Shown: piece by piece, positions 8,184 through 17,019 of the stretch
How positions within the stretch are numbered: the stretch's first letter is position 1
Layout: the number at the start of each line of letters is the position of its first letter
Origin: Pseudomonadota bacterium
Lineage (GTDB): Bacteria > Pseudomonadota > Alphaproteobacteria > Reyranellales > Reyranellaceae
Length of the DNA: 64,000 nt
Assembly: GCA_018242505.1 (NCBI GenBank)
Contig: JAFEBU010000038.1
Location: 186,001-250,000 of the forward strand
Reading direction: 5' to 3'
Notes under the pieces: model-generated
What the model was told of the DNA's origin: nothing
The model's database searches: none
Seen by the model: only the letters and a program-made list of their open reading frames with translations
Translations under genes and position numbers: made by a program

Positions 8184-8855
8184 TCAGGCGGCTCTTGAAA
8201 TCACAGCTTTCAATCGGCTTGTCAGGACACCGGCCGTCTGCTCGGCGTGCTTGCGGCAGAGCGCCTCGGCGCGGCTTGCGTCGCCCGCCTCCAGGGTGCG
8301 CAAAATCGCCTCGTGCTCGTCCCAGACGCTGACGCGCAGGTCCTCCTCGCTCAGCACGGCGGCCATGACGCGGCGCAGATGCTGCCAGTGCGGCTGGGTG
8401 GTCTCGGCGATCACCGGATTGCCCGAGGCTTCGTAGATGAAGAGATGGAAGTCGATGTCGGCCTCGATCGCCGACGGGATGTATCCGCTTGCGATCGCCC
8501 GACGCCCGACATCGAGCAGGAGCCGTCCGCGATAGGCAAGATCGCGCGTGTAGCGCGCCGCCGCCAGCCGGGCCGCCACCGCATCGAGCGCGGCGCGGAC
8601 GATGTAGAGGTTGTTTGCCTGGTCGACGTCGAGCGGCGCCACGCACACGCCCTTGCGGCCGGCATCGATCAGGAACCCTTCGCGGCGCAACAGCATCATG
8701 GCCTGCAGCACCGGCTGGCGGGAGACACCGAACTTGTTGGCCAGCTCCTCCTGGGTGATGCGGGCGCTTGCCTTCAATTCGCCGGAACAGATGGCTTCGA
8801 GGACGGCGTCGTGGATGCGTTCGCTGAGATCGGGTTCGGGATCGAAGGGCTTCAT
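8184..8855 (-). CDS. GntR-family transcriptional regulator (FCD/FadR type)
   Basis: 223-residue regulator with an N-terminal winged helix (about residues 10-75, including ITQEELANKFGVSRQPV) and a C-terminal all-helical FCD ligand-binding domain, where DIDFHLFIYEASGNP is the characteristic metal/ligand segment. It is the first gene of the three-gene leftward cassette. A perfect 14-bp palindrome lies 8-21 bases before its start codon, so autoregulation and control of the downstream oxygenase and dehydrogenase are likely. The inducer is unknown, probably the catabolised substrate or an intermediate. Confidence 0.92.
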   Translation of the reverse strand: MKPFDPEPDLSERIHDAVLEAICSGELKASARITQEELANKFGVSRQPVLQAMMLLRREGFLIDAGRKGVCVAPLDVDQANNLYIVRAALDAVAARLAAARYTRDLAYRGRLLLDVGRRAIASGYIPSAIEADIDFHLFIYEASGNPVIAETTQPHWQHLRRVMAAVLSEEDLRVSVWDEHEAILRTLEAGDASRAEALCRKHAEQTAGVLTSRLKAVISRAA

Positions 8856-8862
8856 GATGCTT

Positions 8863-8876
8863 TCTGTATACAGAAC
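8863..8876. promoter_or_regulatory. palindromic operator of the GntR cassette
   Basis: TTCTGTATACAGAA is a perfect 14-bp palindrome just upstream of the GntR start codon (8855). The TGTATACA centre is of the kind bound by FadR/FCD-type GntR regulators. Its position overlapping the leader or promoter suggests repression of the whole cassette. Confidence 0.7.
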
Positions 8877-8898
8877 ACAGAACGCCGGGAGTCAATGT

Positions 8899-9858
8899 CT
8901 AAGCGCCGAGATTACGCAAGCGGGCGATCCGGTCGGCGATGTCCGGGTGGGTGGCCAGGAACGCCGGGGTGCGGGAGGTCATGGCCTGGACCGGATTGAC
9001 GATGAAGAGGTGCTGGGTCGCCCGGCTGACTCCGGGGAAGGGCGCCGCGGCCTCGCCCAGTTTGGTCAGGGCGGAGATCAGGCCGTTGGGATTGCGCGTG
9101 AACTGCACGGACGTCGCGTCGGCGAGGTATTCGCGCTGCCGCGATACGGCCATCTGGACGGCCTTGGCGGCGATCGGGGCCAGGATCGCCACCACGATGA
9201 GGAGGACGATCAGCAGGCCTGCGCCGGAGCTGCCTTTGCCGCCGTCGTCGCGGCGCCGGCTGGACGGGCCGCCCCACTGCATCGTCCGCAGGATCACGTC
9301 GCTCACCAGCGCGATCAGGCCCACGGTCACACCCACCACCACCATGTAGCGGGTGTCGAGATTGGCGAGATGGGCCATCTCGTGGGCGACCACGCCTTGC
9401 AACTCGTCGCGGTTCATCTTGTCGAGCAGGCCGCGCGTCACGGCGATGGTGCCGTGGCCGGGGCGTGTGCCGGTAGCGAAGGCGTTCGGCACCTCGGTCT
9501 CCAGGATCATGACCTTGGGCATGGGCACACCCGCGGCAAGCGACATCTCCTCGACGACGTTGTAGAGCTGTGGCGCATCCTGCTTTTCGATCGGCTTGGC
9601 GTCGGCCATCGCCAGCACCATGCGATCGCCGAAGGCAAGGGAGACCAGGCTCCAGACGACGCTGGCCGCTGCCATCAGGCCCGCGCCCACAAGGCCGAAG
9701 CGGCTCATCAGCGACACCTCGTTGGTCGCTTCACCCTGCAGCAGCCAGCCGACGACGTAGCCTGTCACGGCAGCCAGGACCGTGAGCAACGCGAGCAACA
9801 GCACCGTGTTGCGCCGGTTGACCGCCTGCGCCGCGACGAAGTCGGTCGTGGCCGCCAT
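8899..9858 (-). CDS. htpX: M48 family metalloprotease HtpX homologue
   Basis: Membrane zinc protease linked to membrane-protein quality control. The 319-residue product has two N-terminal membrane segments (about 17-40 and 50-72), then the catalytic motif HEMAH, further hydrophobic segments, and the downstream Glu ligand in SRQREYLADA. The FATGTRPGHGTIAVTRGLL segment is typical of M48B. It starts 2 bases after lemA, a common LemA-protease pairing, so the two are probably cotranscribed and work on the same membrane. Confidence 0.93.
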   Translation of the reverse strand: MAATTDFVAAQAVNRRNTVLLLALLTVLAAVTGYVVGWLLQGEATNEVSLMSRFGLVGAGLMAAASVVWSLVSLAFGDRMVLAMADAKPIEKQDAPQLYNVVEEMSLAAGVPMPKVMILETEVPNAFATGTRPGHGTIAVTRGLLDKMNRDELQGVVAHEMAHLANLDTRYMVVVGVTVGLIALVSDVILRTMQWGGPSSRRRDDGGKGSSGAGLLIVLLIVVAILAPIAAKAVQMAVSRQREYLADATSVQFTRNPNGLISALTKLGEAAAPFPGVSRATQHLFIVNPVQAMTSRTPAFLATHPDIADRIARLRNLGA

Positions 9859-9860
9859 GG

Positions 9861-10412
9861 TCAGCGCAGCGCGACCTTCGGCACCTCGCGTTCGGTCTCG
9901 GGCATGGAGAAGAGGTCGATGGGGCCGAAGCCCAGCGAGGCGGCGGCCAGCACGGCGGGAAAGCTCTGCCTGCGGTTGTTATAGGCGTTGACCGAGTCGT
10001 TGTAGAACTGGCGCGCAAAGGCGATCTTGTTCTCGGTGCTGGCGAGCTCCTCCTGGAGCTGTTTCACGTTCTCGTTGGCCTTGAGCTGCGGATAGCTCTC
10101 GACCAGGCCGAGCAGGCCGCGCGTCGCCTGGCTCAGGGCCGCCTCCGCGGGTCCCGCCTGCGCCGGTCCCGACGCGGCGGCGGCGGCATTGCGCGCCTGG
10201 ATCACCTTGGTAAGCGTCTCCTGCTCGTAGCCCATGGCGTCCTTCACCACTTGCACGAGGTTGGGGATGAGATCGTGCCGGCGCTTCAGCTGGACGTCGA
10301 TCTGGCTCCACGCCGTCTGCGCCTGGTTTCGCCCGCCGACGAGGCCGTTGTAGATCATGATCAACCATAGGGCGATCAGGACAATGATGCCGATGACGAT
10401 CCAAGAGCTCAT
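9861..10412 (-). CDS. lemA: LemA family protein
   Basis: 183-residue membrane-anchored protein with one N-terminal hydrophobic helix (residues 4-23), followed by the LemA motif YNGLVGGRNQ and RRHDLIPNLV, then long helices expected to form a coiled bundle outside the membrane. The family's molecular role is not settled; coupling to an M48 protease, as here with htpX immediately downstream, is recurrent. A divergent promoter region of about 65 bp separates it from the NTF2-like gene. Confidence 0.92.
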   Translation of the reverse strand: MSSWIVIGIIVLIALWLIMIYNGLVGGRNQAQTAWSQIDVQLKRRHDLIPNLVQVVKDAMGYEQETLTKVIQARNAAAAASGPAQAGPAEAALSQATRGLLGLVESYPQLKANENVKQLQEELASTENKIAFARQFYNDSVNAYNNRRQSFPAVLAAASLGFGPIDLFSMPETEREVPKVALR

Positions 10413-10477
10413 GCCGGGGTCTCCTCCCTTGCCGCTGCGGCCAGTTTAGTCATGATCGTCGCCCAGGAGGAATATGC

Positions 10478-10945
10478 ATGGACGCGCAAGCGCTGCTGAA
10501 GGAGTTCTGCGCCGCCGTCGAACGGCGCGACGGCAAGGCCTTTGCCGGCTTGTTCACCGAGGACGGCGTCTATCATGACGTCTTCTATGGCGCCTTCGAG
10601 GGGCACGCGAAGATCGCCGAGATGATCGACGACTGGTTCCACAGGACCGCGCGCGATTTCCGCTGGGAGATGTTCCGGCCGGTGAGCGACGGCCGCATGC
10701 TTTATGCCTATTACACCTTCAGCTACGTCTCGACCCTGCCTGAAGCCAAGGGCAAGCGTGTGGGCTTCGATGGCGTGTCGATGATGACGCTCCGCGACGG
10801 CAGGATCGCCGAATATCGCGAGGTGGCGAATGCCGGCGTCGGGCTGCTCGAGATCGGCTTCGCACCCGAGCGCGTCGCCAAGATCCTCCTGAAGGAAGCC
10901 GCCCGCTCCAAGGCACGCCCGGAGTGGGTGCGCCACCGGAGCTGA
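10478..10945 (+). CDS. NTF2-like / SnoaL-fold protein
   Basis: 155-residue cytosolic protein with the cone-shaped NTF2-like fold: an N-terminal helix (LLKEFCAAVERRDGKAFAGL), a DGVYHDVF turn and C-terminal strands with the MMTLRDGRIAEYREV hairpin common to SnoaL-like proteins. Such proteins are isomerases, hydrolases or binding proteins; no specific reaction can be assigned. AGGAGG at 10465-10470 sits 7 bases before the ATG, an unusually strong ribosome binding site. Convergent with dapD, whose stop abuts its own. Confidence 0.75.
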   Translation: MDAQALLKEFCAAVERRDGKAFAGLFTEDGVYHDVFYGAFEGHAKIAEMIDDWFHRTARDFRWEMFRPVSDGRMLYAYYTFSYVSTLPEAKGKRVGFDGVSMMTLRDGRIAEYREVANAGVGLLEIGFAPERVAKILLKEAARSKARPEWVRHRS

Positions 10946-11785
10946 TCAGTCCCGCAGCAGCTCGTTGATCGAGGTCTTCGAGCGCGTGCGCTCGTCGACC
11001 GTCTTCACGATCACGGCGCAATAGGTCGAGGGCCGGTCCGGGCCGCCGCCGATATTGCCGGGCACGACCACCGAGTAGGGCGGCACCTTGCCGACATGGA
11101 TCTGGCCGGTGGCGCGATCGACGACCTTGGTGGTGGCCGAAATGAAAACGCCCATCGACAGCACCGCGCCGGTTCCCACGATCACGCCCTCGACCACCTC
11201 GGAGCGCGCGCCGATGAAGCAGTTGTCCTCGATGATCACCGGATTGGCCTGCAATGGCTCCAGCACGCCGCCGATACCGACACCGCCCGAGAGATGGCAG
11301 TTCTTGCCGATCTGGGCGCACGAGCCGACGGTGGCCCAGGTGTCGACCATCGTGCCGCTGTCCACATAGGCGCCGAGATTGACGAAGGAGGGCATCAGCA
11401 CGACCGACGGCGCGATGTAGGAGCCACGGCGCACCACCGAGCCTGGCACGGCGCGGAAGCCCGCCTTGGCGAAGCGCGCGGCATCCCACCCCGTGGTCTT
11501 GAGCGGCACCTTGTCGAACCACGGCGCGGCGCCCAGGCCCGGGAAGGCGGCGCCACCATCCATCGGGACCGAATCGTAGAGGCGGAAGGAGAGCAACACG
11601 GCTTTCTTCAGCCACTGGTTCACCATCCATTCCCCGCCTATCTTCTCTGCGGTGCGGAAGGTGCCGTCGTCGAGGCCCGCGATGGCAGCCTCGACGGCAT
11701 CGCGCACGGCGCCCTTGGTGGCGCTGTTGATGCTGTCGCGCGTCTCCCATGCCGCGTCGATGGTGCTTTGAAGCTCTCTGCTCAT
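10946..11785 (-). CDS. dapD: 2,3,4,5-tetrahydropyridine-2,6-dicarboxylate N-succinyltransferase
   Basis: Succinylates tetrahydrodipicolinate in the succinylase branch of lysine and diaminopimelate synthesis. The 279-residue product begins [13 protein letters not shown] and carries the left-handed beta-helix hexapeptide repeats (for example [18 protein letters not shown]) after an N-terminal helical domain; the [12 protein letters not shown] segment is characteristic. The ATG at 11785 fits the family length; in-frame sequence upstream belongs to the opposite-strand nudB region. dapB, another step of the pathway, is about 3.4 kb away. Confidence 0.96.
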   Translation of the reverse strand: MSRELQSTIDAAWETRDSINSATKGAVRDAVEAAIAGLDDGTFRTAEKIGGEWMVNQWLKKAVLLSFRLYDSVPMDGGAAFPGLGAAPWFDKVPLKTTGWDAARFAKAGFRAVPGSVVRRGSYIAPSVVLMPSFVNLGAYVDSGTMVDTWATVGSCAQIGKNCHLSGGVGIGGVLEPLQANPVIIEDNCFIGARSEVVEGVIVGTGAVLSMGVFISATTKVVDRATGQIHVGKVPPYSVVVPGNIGGGPDRPSTYCAVIVKTVDERTRSKTSINELLRD

Positions 11786-11857
11786 GATCCCCTCGGAAAG
11801 GCCGCCGGACCATAGCCGGGGCAGACGGGGAGTCAATGCAGGCGCTATGGTGCGGCG

Positions 11858-12313
11858 ATGGCGTACAAGATTCCCGAATCGGTGCTGGTCATCGTTCATA
11901 CGTCGGCACTCGAGGTACTGCTGATGGAGCGCGCGGCCCAGCCGGGCTTCTGGCAATCGGTCACCGGCGCGCGCGAGGCCGATGATCCCGACCTCGCGGC
12001 AACAGCGCGGCGCGAGGTACGCGAGGAGACCGGCCTCTCGTTCGGCACCCTGACCGACTGGCGACTCACCAACCGCTACGAGATCTGGCCGCAATGGCGC
12101 AGTCGATATGCGCCCGAGGTCACCCACAACGTCGAGCATGTGTTCGGCTTCCAGATCGAGCAGCGGATGGTGGCGACCCTCGATCCGGCCGAGCACACCG
12201 CGCAGCTCTGGCTGCCGTGGCAGGAGGCGATGGAGAAAACTTTCTCACCCACGAATCGCGACGCCATCTGGCAGCTTCCGCGACGTGTTCGCGCGCAGAC
12301 GGGTACCGTATGA
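11858..12313 (+). CDS. nudB: NUDIX hydrolase, NudB-type dihydroneopterin triphosphate pyrophosphatase
   Basis: Likely removes pyrophosphate from dihydroneopterin triphosphate in folate synthesis. The 151-residue product shares the NudB hallmarks [26 protein letters not shown] and the C-terminal SPTNRDAIW. The Nudix box is present (REVREETGL), though the first Glu of the usual G-x5-E pattern is Asp here (GAREADD). Its stop codon overlaps the next gene's ATG (ATGA), so it is coupled to the MFS transporter. Confidence 0.87.
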   Translation: MAYKIPESVLVIVHTSALEVLLMERAAQPGFWQSVTGAREADDPDLAATARREVREETGLSFGTLTDWRLTNRYEIWPQWRSRYAPEVTHNVEHVFGFQIEQRMVATLDPAEHTAQLWLPWQEAMEKTFSPTNRDAIWQLPRRVRAQTGTV

Positions 12314-13698
12314 GTGCGGTCCCTGCGGAGGCGTCGAAGCTGGGGAAATTCAGCTGGGCCTTGTTCGACTGGGCCAACCAGCCGTTCTTCACCGTCGTCA
12401 CGACGTTTATCTTCGCGCCTTACTTCGCCAACGTGGTGATCGGCGATGCGGTCCAGGGCCAGACGGTCTGGGCCTTCACCCAGTCCACGGCGGGCATCTT
12501 CATCGCCGTGCTCAGCCCCTTTCTCGGCGCCATGGCCGACGCCGGCGGACGGCGAAAGCCCTACGTCTTCGCCTTCCAGCTCCTGCTGGTGGCCGGATGT
12601 GCCGCCCTGTGGTGGGCCTATCCCGGCCGTCCCGATCTTGCCCAGCCGATCGCCTGGGCGGTCATCGCGGCCACCGTCGGCGCGGAAATGTCGATCGTGT
12701 TCAACAACGCGCAATTGCCAAACATCGTGCGGCCCGAGCGCATGGGCCGGCTGAGCGGCTTCGGCTGGGGGCTGGGCTATGTCGGTGGGCTGATCGCGCT
12801 GTTCATGGTCCTGGCCGTGAGCCAGCCGGCGATGTTCGGCCTGGCGCCGACCAACGACCGGCCACTGTTCGGTCTCGACGCGGCGAGCCACGCGCTCGAG
12901 CGCCTCACCGGTCCGGCCTCGGCGCTGTGGCTGATCGTGTTCGTGCTGCCGATGTTCCTGTTCACGCCGGACCATCCCAAGCCCTATCCCGTGTCGATGC
13001 TCGCGGCGGCCCGCCAGGGCGGTGCGGCATTGGTCGCGACGGTGCGGCGGCTGCGCCACTATCGCAACGCGCTCGCCTTCCTGATCGCCTTCATGCTCTA
13101 CAACGATGGCCTCGCCGCCATCATCGCCTTCGGCGGCGTCTACGCCTCGGCGACGTTCGGGTGGACGACCACGACGCTCGGCATCTTCGGCATCATCCTC
13201 ACGGTGTTTGCCATCCCGGGTGCTTTCCTGGGCGGCCGGCTCGACGATTGGCTGGGCAGCAAGCGCACGGTGCAGCTTGCAACACTGGGCGTGATCCTGG
13301 CCACGACCGGCATCGTCGGCATCACCGCCGATCGCATCCTCTTCTTCCTGCCGGTCGACGCCATCGCTCCGGATCGCGGCCTGTTCGGCTCGCCGCAAGA
13401 GATGGCCTTCATGGGCTTTGCCCTGCTGCTGGGCTTCTGCATGGGGCCGATGCAGGCTGCCAGCCGTACCCTGATCGGCCGTCTGGCGCCGGCCGGCATG
13501 AGCGGCGAGTTCTATGGACTGTTCGCCCTGTCGGGCCGCGCCACGGCCTGGATGGCGCCGTTCGCCATCGGTGTCGTGACATCGGCGACGCACTCCAACC
13601 GCCTGGGCGTGGCGTGCGTGCTGGTGTTCCTGGTGCTAGGCTTCGTGCTGCTCTGGCCCGTCCGCGAGACACGGACCGAAGCCATCGCCGAAGTTTGA
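12310..13698 (+). CDS. MFS transporter, Atg22/UMF1-like
   Basis: 462-residue inner-membrane transporter with about 12 hydrophobic segments. The N-terminal SWALFDWANQPFFTVVTTFIF is the signature of the Atg22/UMF1 branch of the major facilitator superfamily, whose fungal members export amino acids from vacuoles; bacterial substrates are unknown. The ATG at 12310 overlaps the nudB stop by four bases and gives the usual N-terminus. DAGGRRKPYVF is the cytoplasmic loop 2-3 motif. A YdhR-like gene follows after 11 bases and may be cotranscribed. Confidence 0.88.
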   Translation: MSAVPAEASKLGKFSWALFDWANQPFFTVVTTFIFAPYFANVVIGDAVQGQTVWAFTQSTAGIFIAVLSPFLGAMADAGGRRKPYVFAFQLLLVAGCAALWWAYPGRPDLAQPIAWAVIAATVGAEMSIVFNNAQLPNIVRPERMGRLSGFGWGLGYVGGLIALFMVLAVSQPAMFGLAPTNDRPLFGLDAASHALERLTGPASALWLIVFVLPMFLFTPDHPKPYPVSMLAAARQGGAALVATVRRLRHYRNALAFLIAFMLYNDGLAAIIAFGGVYASATFGWTTTTLGIFGIILTVFAIPGAFLGGRLDDWLGSKRTVQLATLGVILATTGIVGITADRILFFLPVDAIAPDRGLFGSPQEMAFMGFALLLGFCMGPMQAASRTLIGRLAPAGMSGEFYGLFALSGRATAWMAPFAIGVVTSATHSNRLGVACVLVFLVLGFVLLWPVRETRTEAIAEV

Positions 13699-13709
13699 CG
13701 GAGGATGCC

Positions 13710-14027
13710 ATGATCACCGCCATCGTGAATTTCAAACTGCCGGATGACATCGATGCCAAGAAGGCAGCAGACCTGTTCAAGGGCTCGGCGCCGAAGTACC
13801 GCGACATGAAGGGCCTGGTGCGCAAATATTATCTGTACGACGCCGAGAACCGGATCGGTGGCGGTGTCTATCTCTGGAAGAGCAAGGCCGACGCCGAAGC
13901 GGTCTACACGCCGCAATGGCAGGCCTACATCGCCGAGCGCTACGGCACGCCGCCGGACATCCGCTACTTCGAGACATCGGTCGTGGTCGACAACGAGATG
14001 GCCAAGATCCTGGCGGACGCGGCGTAA
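13710..14027 (+). CDS. YdhR-like putative monooxygenase (dimeric alpha/beta barrel)
   Basis: 105-residue small protein, beginning MITAIVNFKLPDD, with the ferredoxin-like dimeric alpha/beta-barrel pattern of YdhR-type proteins: an N-terminal strand, a helix ending in GLVRKYYLYD, then GGGVYLWKSKADAEAVY. Family members are suggested monooxygenases of aromatic or isoprenoid compounds, without firm proof. A GGAGG-like site (13700-13704) precedes the ATG. It follows the MFS gene by 11 bases and converges with nth. Confidence 0.75.
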   Translation: MITAIVNFKLPDDIDAKKAADLFKGSAPKYRDMKGLVRKYYLYDAENRIGGGVYLWKSKADAEAVYTPQWQAYIAERYGTPPDIRYFETSVVVDNEMAKILADAA

Positions 14028-14040
14028 CGGTCTCGCCCGG

Positions 14041-14688
14041 TCAAAGCGCGACGGTTTTTGCCCTGAATTTGCAGAGGTCGTTCACCACGCAGCGCGGGCA
14101 TTCGGGCTTGCGCGCCTTGCAGGTATAGCGGCCGTGCAGGATCAGCCAGTGATGGGCATGGAGGCGGAATTCCGCCGGCACGCGCTTCAGCAGCTTGAGC
14201 TCCACCTCGAGCGGGGTCTTGCCCGGCGCCAGCCCGGTGCGGTTGCCGACGCGGAAGATGTGCGTGTCGACGGCAATGGTCGCCTCGCCGAAGGCCACGT
14301 TCATCACCACGTTCGCTGTCTTTCGACCGACCCCCGGCAACTCCTGTAACGCTTCGTGGCTGCCTGGCACCTCGCCGCCGTGCTTTTCGACCAGCAACCG
14401 GCTGAGCGCGATCACGTTCTTGGCTTTGGTACGATAGAGTCCGATAGACTTGATGTAGCCGATCAGCTTGCGCTCGCCGAGCGCCACCATCTCGGCCGGG
14501 GTCTTGACCGTCTCGAACAGCGGCTTGGTGGCGCGGTTGACGCCGGCATCGGTCGCCTGGGCCGACAGGACGACCGCAACCAGCAACTGGTAGACGGTGT
14601 CGTATTCGAGCTCGGTCTCGGGCTCCGGCATCGACTGGCGCAAACGGGTGAAGAAAAGCTGGATTTCCGCAGGTGTCATCAAGGCCAT
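14041..14688 (-). CDS. nth: endonuclease III
   Basis: Base-excision-repair glycosylase and AP lyase for oxidised pyrimidines. The 215-residue product has the helix-hairpin-helix LPGVGRKTANVV with catalytic K123, the catalytic Asp in VDTH (D141), and the C-terminal [4Fe-4S] ligands C190, C197, C200 and C206 in the exact C-x6-C-x2-C-x5-C spacing. Full length and intact. Divergent from the DUF2244 gene 34 bases away. Confidence 0.97.
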   Translation of the reverse strand: MALMTPAEIQLFFTRLRQSMPEPETELEYDTVYQLLVAVVLSAQATDAGVNRATKPLFETVKTPAEMVALGERKLIGYIKSIGLYRTKAKNVIALSRLLVEKHGGEVPGSHEALQELPGVGRKTANVVMNVAFGEATIAVDTHIFRVGNRTGLAPGKTPLEVELKLLKRVPAEFRLHAHHWLILHGRYTCKARKPECPRCVVNDLCKFRAKTVAL

Positions 14689-14722
14689 GACAGGACGCTA
14701 GCCGAGGCATTAGGGTGACGCC

Positions 14723-15217
14723 ATGGCCGACTCCTCTCCGGCGATCCACTTCTCCACATCGCTCCGACCCCATCGCAGCCTGCCTGCCGAGGGCTTCAAA
14801 TGGCTGATCCGCGGCGTCGTGGCCGCGAACCTGGTGATCGGTTTGCCGCTCTACCTGCTGGGGGCCTGGCCGGTCGTGGGTTTCATGGGCCTCGACGTGT
14901 TGCTGCTCTGGTGGCTGTTCCAGCGCAACTACCGCGATGCAAGGCGCCGCGAGACTTTGGTGCTGACCGACCGTGAGCTGATCGTTGATCGCGTCTCCCC
15001 GGACGGCGAGCGCGAGGAACATCGCCTCGACGCCTACTGGCTCAAGATCGAGCAAGGCGAGCGGCTGGTCGTCACCTCGCGCGGCAATCGGGTCGTCATC
15101 GGCCGCTTCCTGGCGCCCGCCGTGCGACATGAGGTCGGCGAGCAGCTCAAGGCCGCCCTCGTCCGCCTGCGCTCGCCGCGCTACGAGCATCCCTGGGACA
15201 GGGAAGACGGCGCCTAA
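14723..15217 (+). CDS. DUF2244 family membrane protein
   Basis: 164-residue protein with two closely spaced membrane segments (about residues 29-47 and 51-66) followed by a cytoplasmic beta-rich domain (RRRETLVLTDRELIVDRV). This is the DUF2244 architecture common in Alphaproteobacteria; function unknown. Its stop overlaps the dapB stop by four bases in convergent orientation. No motif suggests an enzyme. Confidence 0.83.
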   Translation: MADSSPAIHFSTSLRPHRSLPAEGFKWLIRGVVAANLVIGLPLYLLGAWPVVGFMGLDVLLLWWLFQRNYRDARRRETLVLTDRELIVDRVSPDGEREEHRLDAYWLKIEQGERLVVTSRGNRVVIGRFLAPAVRHEVGEQLKAALVRLRSPRYEHPWDREDGA

Positions 15218-16011
15218 AGCCCCAGCACGTCCTTCATGCCGTAGAGGCCGGGCTTCTTGCCCTTCAGCCACAACGCGCCGCGGACGGCGCCTGAAGCGTA
15301 GGTCTCGCGACTGAAGGCGCGGTGGCTGAGTTCCAGCCGCTCACCGGACGCGGCGAACATCACCGTGTGCACGCCCACTTCCTCGCCGCCGCGCAGCGTG
15401 GCGAAGCCGATCTCGCCGGCCGGACGCGCACCGGTATGGCCGTCGCGGGTCTTGCGCCACACCTCCTCCAGCTTGACCTTGCGGCCCGCCGCAGCGGAGC
15501 GGCCGAGCGCCAGCGCGGTGCCCGAAGGCGCGTCGATCTTGTGCCGATGGTGCATCTCCAGCACCTCGATGTCGTAAGAAGGATCGAGCAGCGACGCGGT
15601 CTTCTCCACCAGCGCCATCAGGACGTTGATGCCCAGCGACATGTTGGCGGCCCACAGGATCGGCACCCGCTTGGCGCACTCCTGGATTGCCGCAGTCTGG
15701 TCGGGGTCGAGGCCGGTCGTGCCGATCACCACCGACACGCCCTTGTCGGCCGCGATCCGGGTGTGGGCGACCGTCGCCGCCGGCACGGTGAAGTCGATCA
15801 CGACATCGGCCGCGCCGATCGCGGCGGCGCTGTCGGCCGTGATCTTCACGCCGTTTGCCTCGACGCCCGCGACCTCGCCGGCGTCGCGACCGAGCGCCTT
15901 GCTGCCGGCGGCCTCGCTGGCCCCGGCCAGGCTGCAACCTTCGGTCCGGGCGATCTGGCGGATCAGCATCTGGCCCATGCGCCCTGCGGCGCCAACGATC
16001 GCGATCTTCAT
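15214..16011 (-). CDS. dapB: 4-hydroxy-tetrahydrodipicolinate reductase
   Basis: Reduces the dihydrodipicolinate-type intermediate in lysine and diaminopimelate synthesis using NAD(P)H. The 265-residue product starts MKIAIVGAAGRMGQ (nucleotide loop) and has DFTVPAA and the catalytic HHRHKIDAPSGTAL motif, plus the C-terminal substrate domain. The ATG at 16011 is the standard start; in-frame upstream sequence is unrelated. It is not in an operon with dapD here, though both lie within 5 kb. Confidence 0.96.
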   Translation of the reverse strand: MKIAIVGAAGRMGQMLIRQIARTEGCSLAGASEAAGSKALGRDAGEVAGVEANGVKITADSAAAIGAADVVIDFTVPAATVAHTRIAADKGVSVVIGTTGLDPDQTAAIQECAKRVPILWAANMSLGINVLMALVEKTASLLDPSYDIEVLEMHHRHKIDAPSGTALALGRSAAAGRKVKLEEVWRKTRDGHTGARPAGEIGFATLRGGEEVGVHTVMFAASGERLELSHRAFSRETYASGAVRGALWLKGKKPGLYGMKDVLGL

Positions 16012-16080
16012 TTGTCTGGTCCTGTCCGATGTGTCGGCCGACAATACACGACATTCCAGAAGGAGCGGGAGACGCTCTTC

Positions 16081-16344
16081 ATGGCGGTCGAAAAGTCCCG
16101 CGACCAGGACGGCAGGGCCGCGTACCGCAAGCTGCGCGACCCGGGTTGCGGCGTGCCGGACGGGCTCACGTTCGTCGCAAGCTGCGTGTCGGCCGATCTC
16201 GGTCGCTGGTTCCAGCTCATGGAGACCGAGGACGTCACGCTGTTCCAACGATGGATCGCCGATTGGCAGGACGTCGTCGGGTTCGAGGTCGTGCCTTTGA
16301 GAGAAGGCAAAACGACACACGAGGCGTTGGCGCCGTTGCTGTGA
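16081..16344 (+). CDS. DUF3303-like small protein
   Basis: 87-residue protein (MAVEKSRDQDGRAAYRKL...) resembling DUF3303-type proteins, with the conserved pattern G-L-T-F-V-x-S-C-V-x-A-D-L-x-R-W-F-Q-L-M-E followed by LFQRWIADWQDVV. Function unknown; the fold is probably a dimeric alpha/beta barrel. AAGGAGCGGGA at 16060-16070 is the likely ribosome binding site, about 10 bases before the ATG. It is divergent from dapB and convergent with tag. Confidence 0.65.
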   Translation: MAVEKSRDQDGRAAYRKLRDPGCGVPDGLTFVASCVSADLGRWFQLMETEDVTLFQRWIADWQDVVGFEVVPLREGKTTHEALAPLL

Positions 16345-16359
16345 TGCAGCGGCGCGGCG

Positions 16360-16956
16360 CTACTCCTTGCGATGGCGGTGGCAGCCGGCGACGTGATCGT
16401 CGACCATGCCCGAGGCCTGCATGAAGGCATAACAGATGGTCGATCCCACGAACTTGAAGCCCGCCTTCTGCAAGGCCTTCGACATGGCGTCGCTTTCGGC
16501 CGAGCGGGCCGGGACGTCCTTCAGGCTCCGCGGACGGTTCTTCTTCGGCTTGCCGCCGACGAAGCTCCACAGGAATTTCGAGAACGAGCCTTCGCGTTCA
16601 ACGAGCGCCAGGTAGGCCTTCGCGTTGCTGACGCTCGCCTCGATCTTGCCCTTGTGGCGGATGATGCCGGGGTCGGCCAAGAGCTTGGCGAGCTTGGCCG
16701 GCGTATAGCGCGCGATCCTGGCGGGATCGAAGCCGTCATAGACCTTGCGATAGTGCTCGCGCTTGCGCAGCACCGTGATCCACGACAGGCCGGCCTGGCA
16801 CCCTTCGAGCGTCAGGAGCTCGAACAGGGCGCGGTCGTCCTTGAGCGGCCTGCCCCATTCGGTATCGTGGTACGTCTCGTAAATCGGATCGGCTGTCGCC
16901 CAGCCGCAGCGCGCCTTGCCGTCGGTACCTGCAATCGTGTCGTGCTTCCACGCCAT
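16360..16956 (-). CDS. tag: DNA-3-methyladenine glycosylase I
   Basis: Excises 3-methyladenine from alkylated DNA. The 198-residue product has the Tag hallmarks: RCGWATADPIYETYHDTEWG near the N-terminus, LEGCQAGLSWITVL, and the C-terminal zinc-site residues GCHRH paired with the N-terminal Cys. Full length. It is divergent from the dehalogenase-like gene (64-bp gap). No ada-type regulator is nearby. Confidence 0.95.
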   Translation of the reverse strand: MAWKHDTIAGTDGKARCGWATADPIYETYHDTEWGRPLKDDRALFELLTLEGCQAGLSWITVLRKREHYRKVYDGFDPARIARYTPAKLAKLLADPGIIRHKGKIEASVSNAKAYLALVEREGSFSKFLWSFVGGKPKKNRPRSLKDVPARSAESDAMSKALQKAGFKFVGSTICYAFMQASGMVDDHVAGCHRHRKE

Positions 16957-17019
16957 GGGTGGACCCTACCCAAGCGGCGCGACAGACGCCACACTCGGCG
17001 CCAACTGGAGGAACGACCC

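Noticed and set aside
8863..8876. LexA/SOS or Fur site for the palindrome before the GntR gene
   Set aside because: The centre TGTATACA and position immediately before a GntR-type gene fit a GntR operator better; no SOS or iron genes are adjacent.
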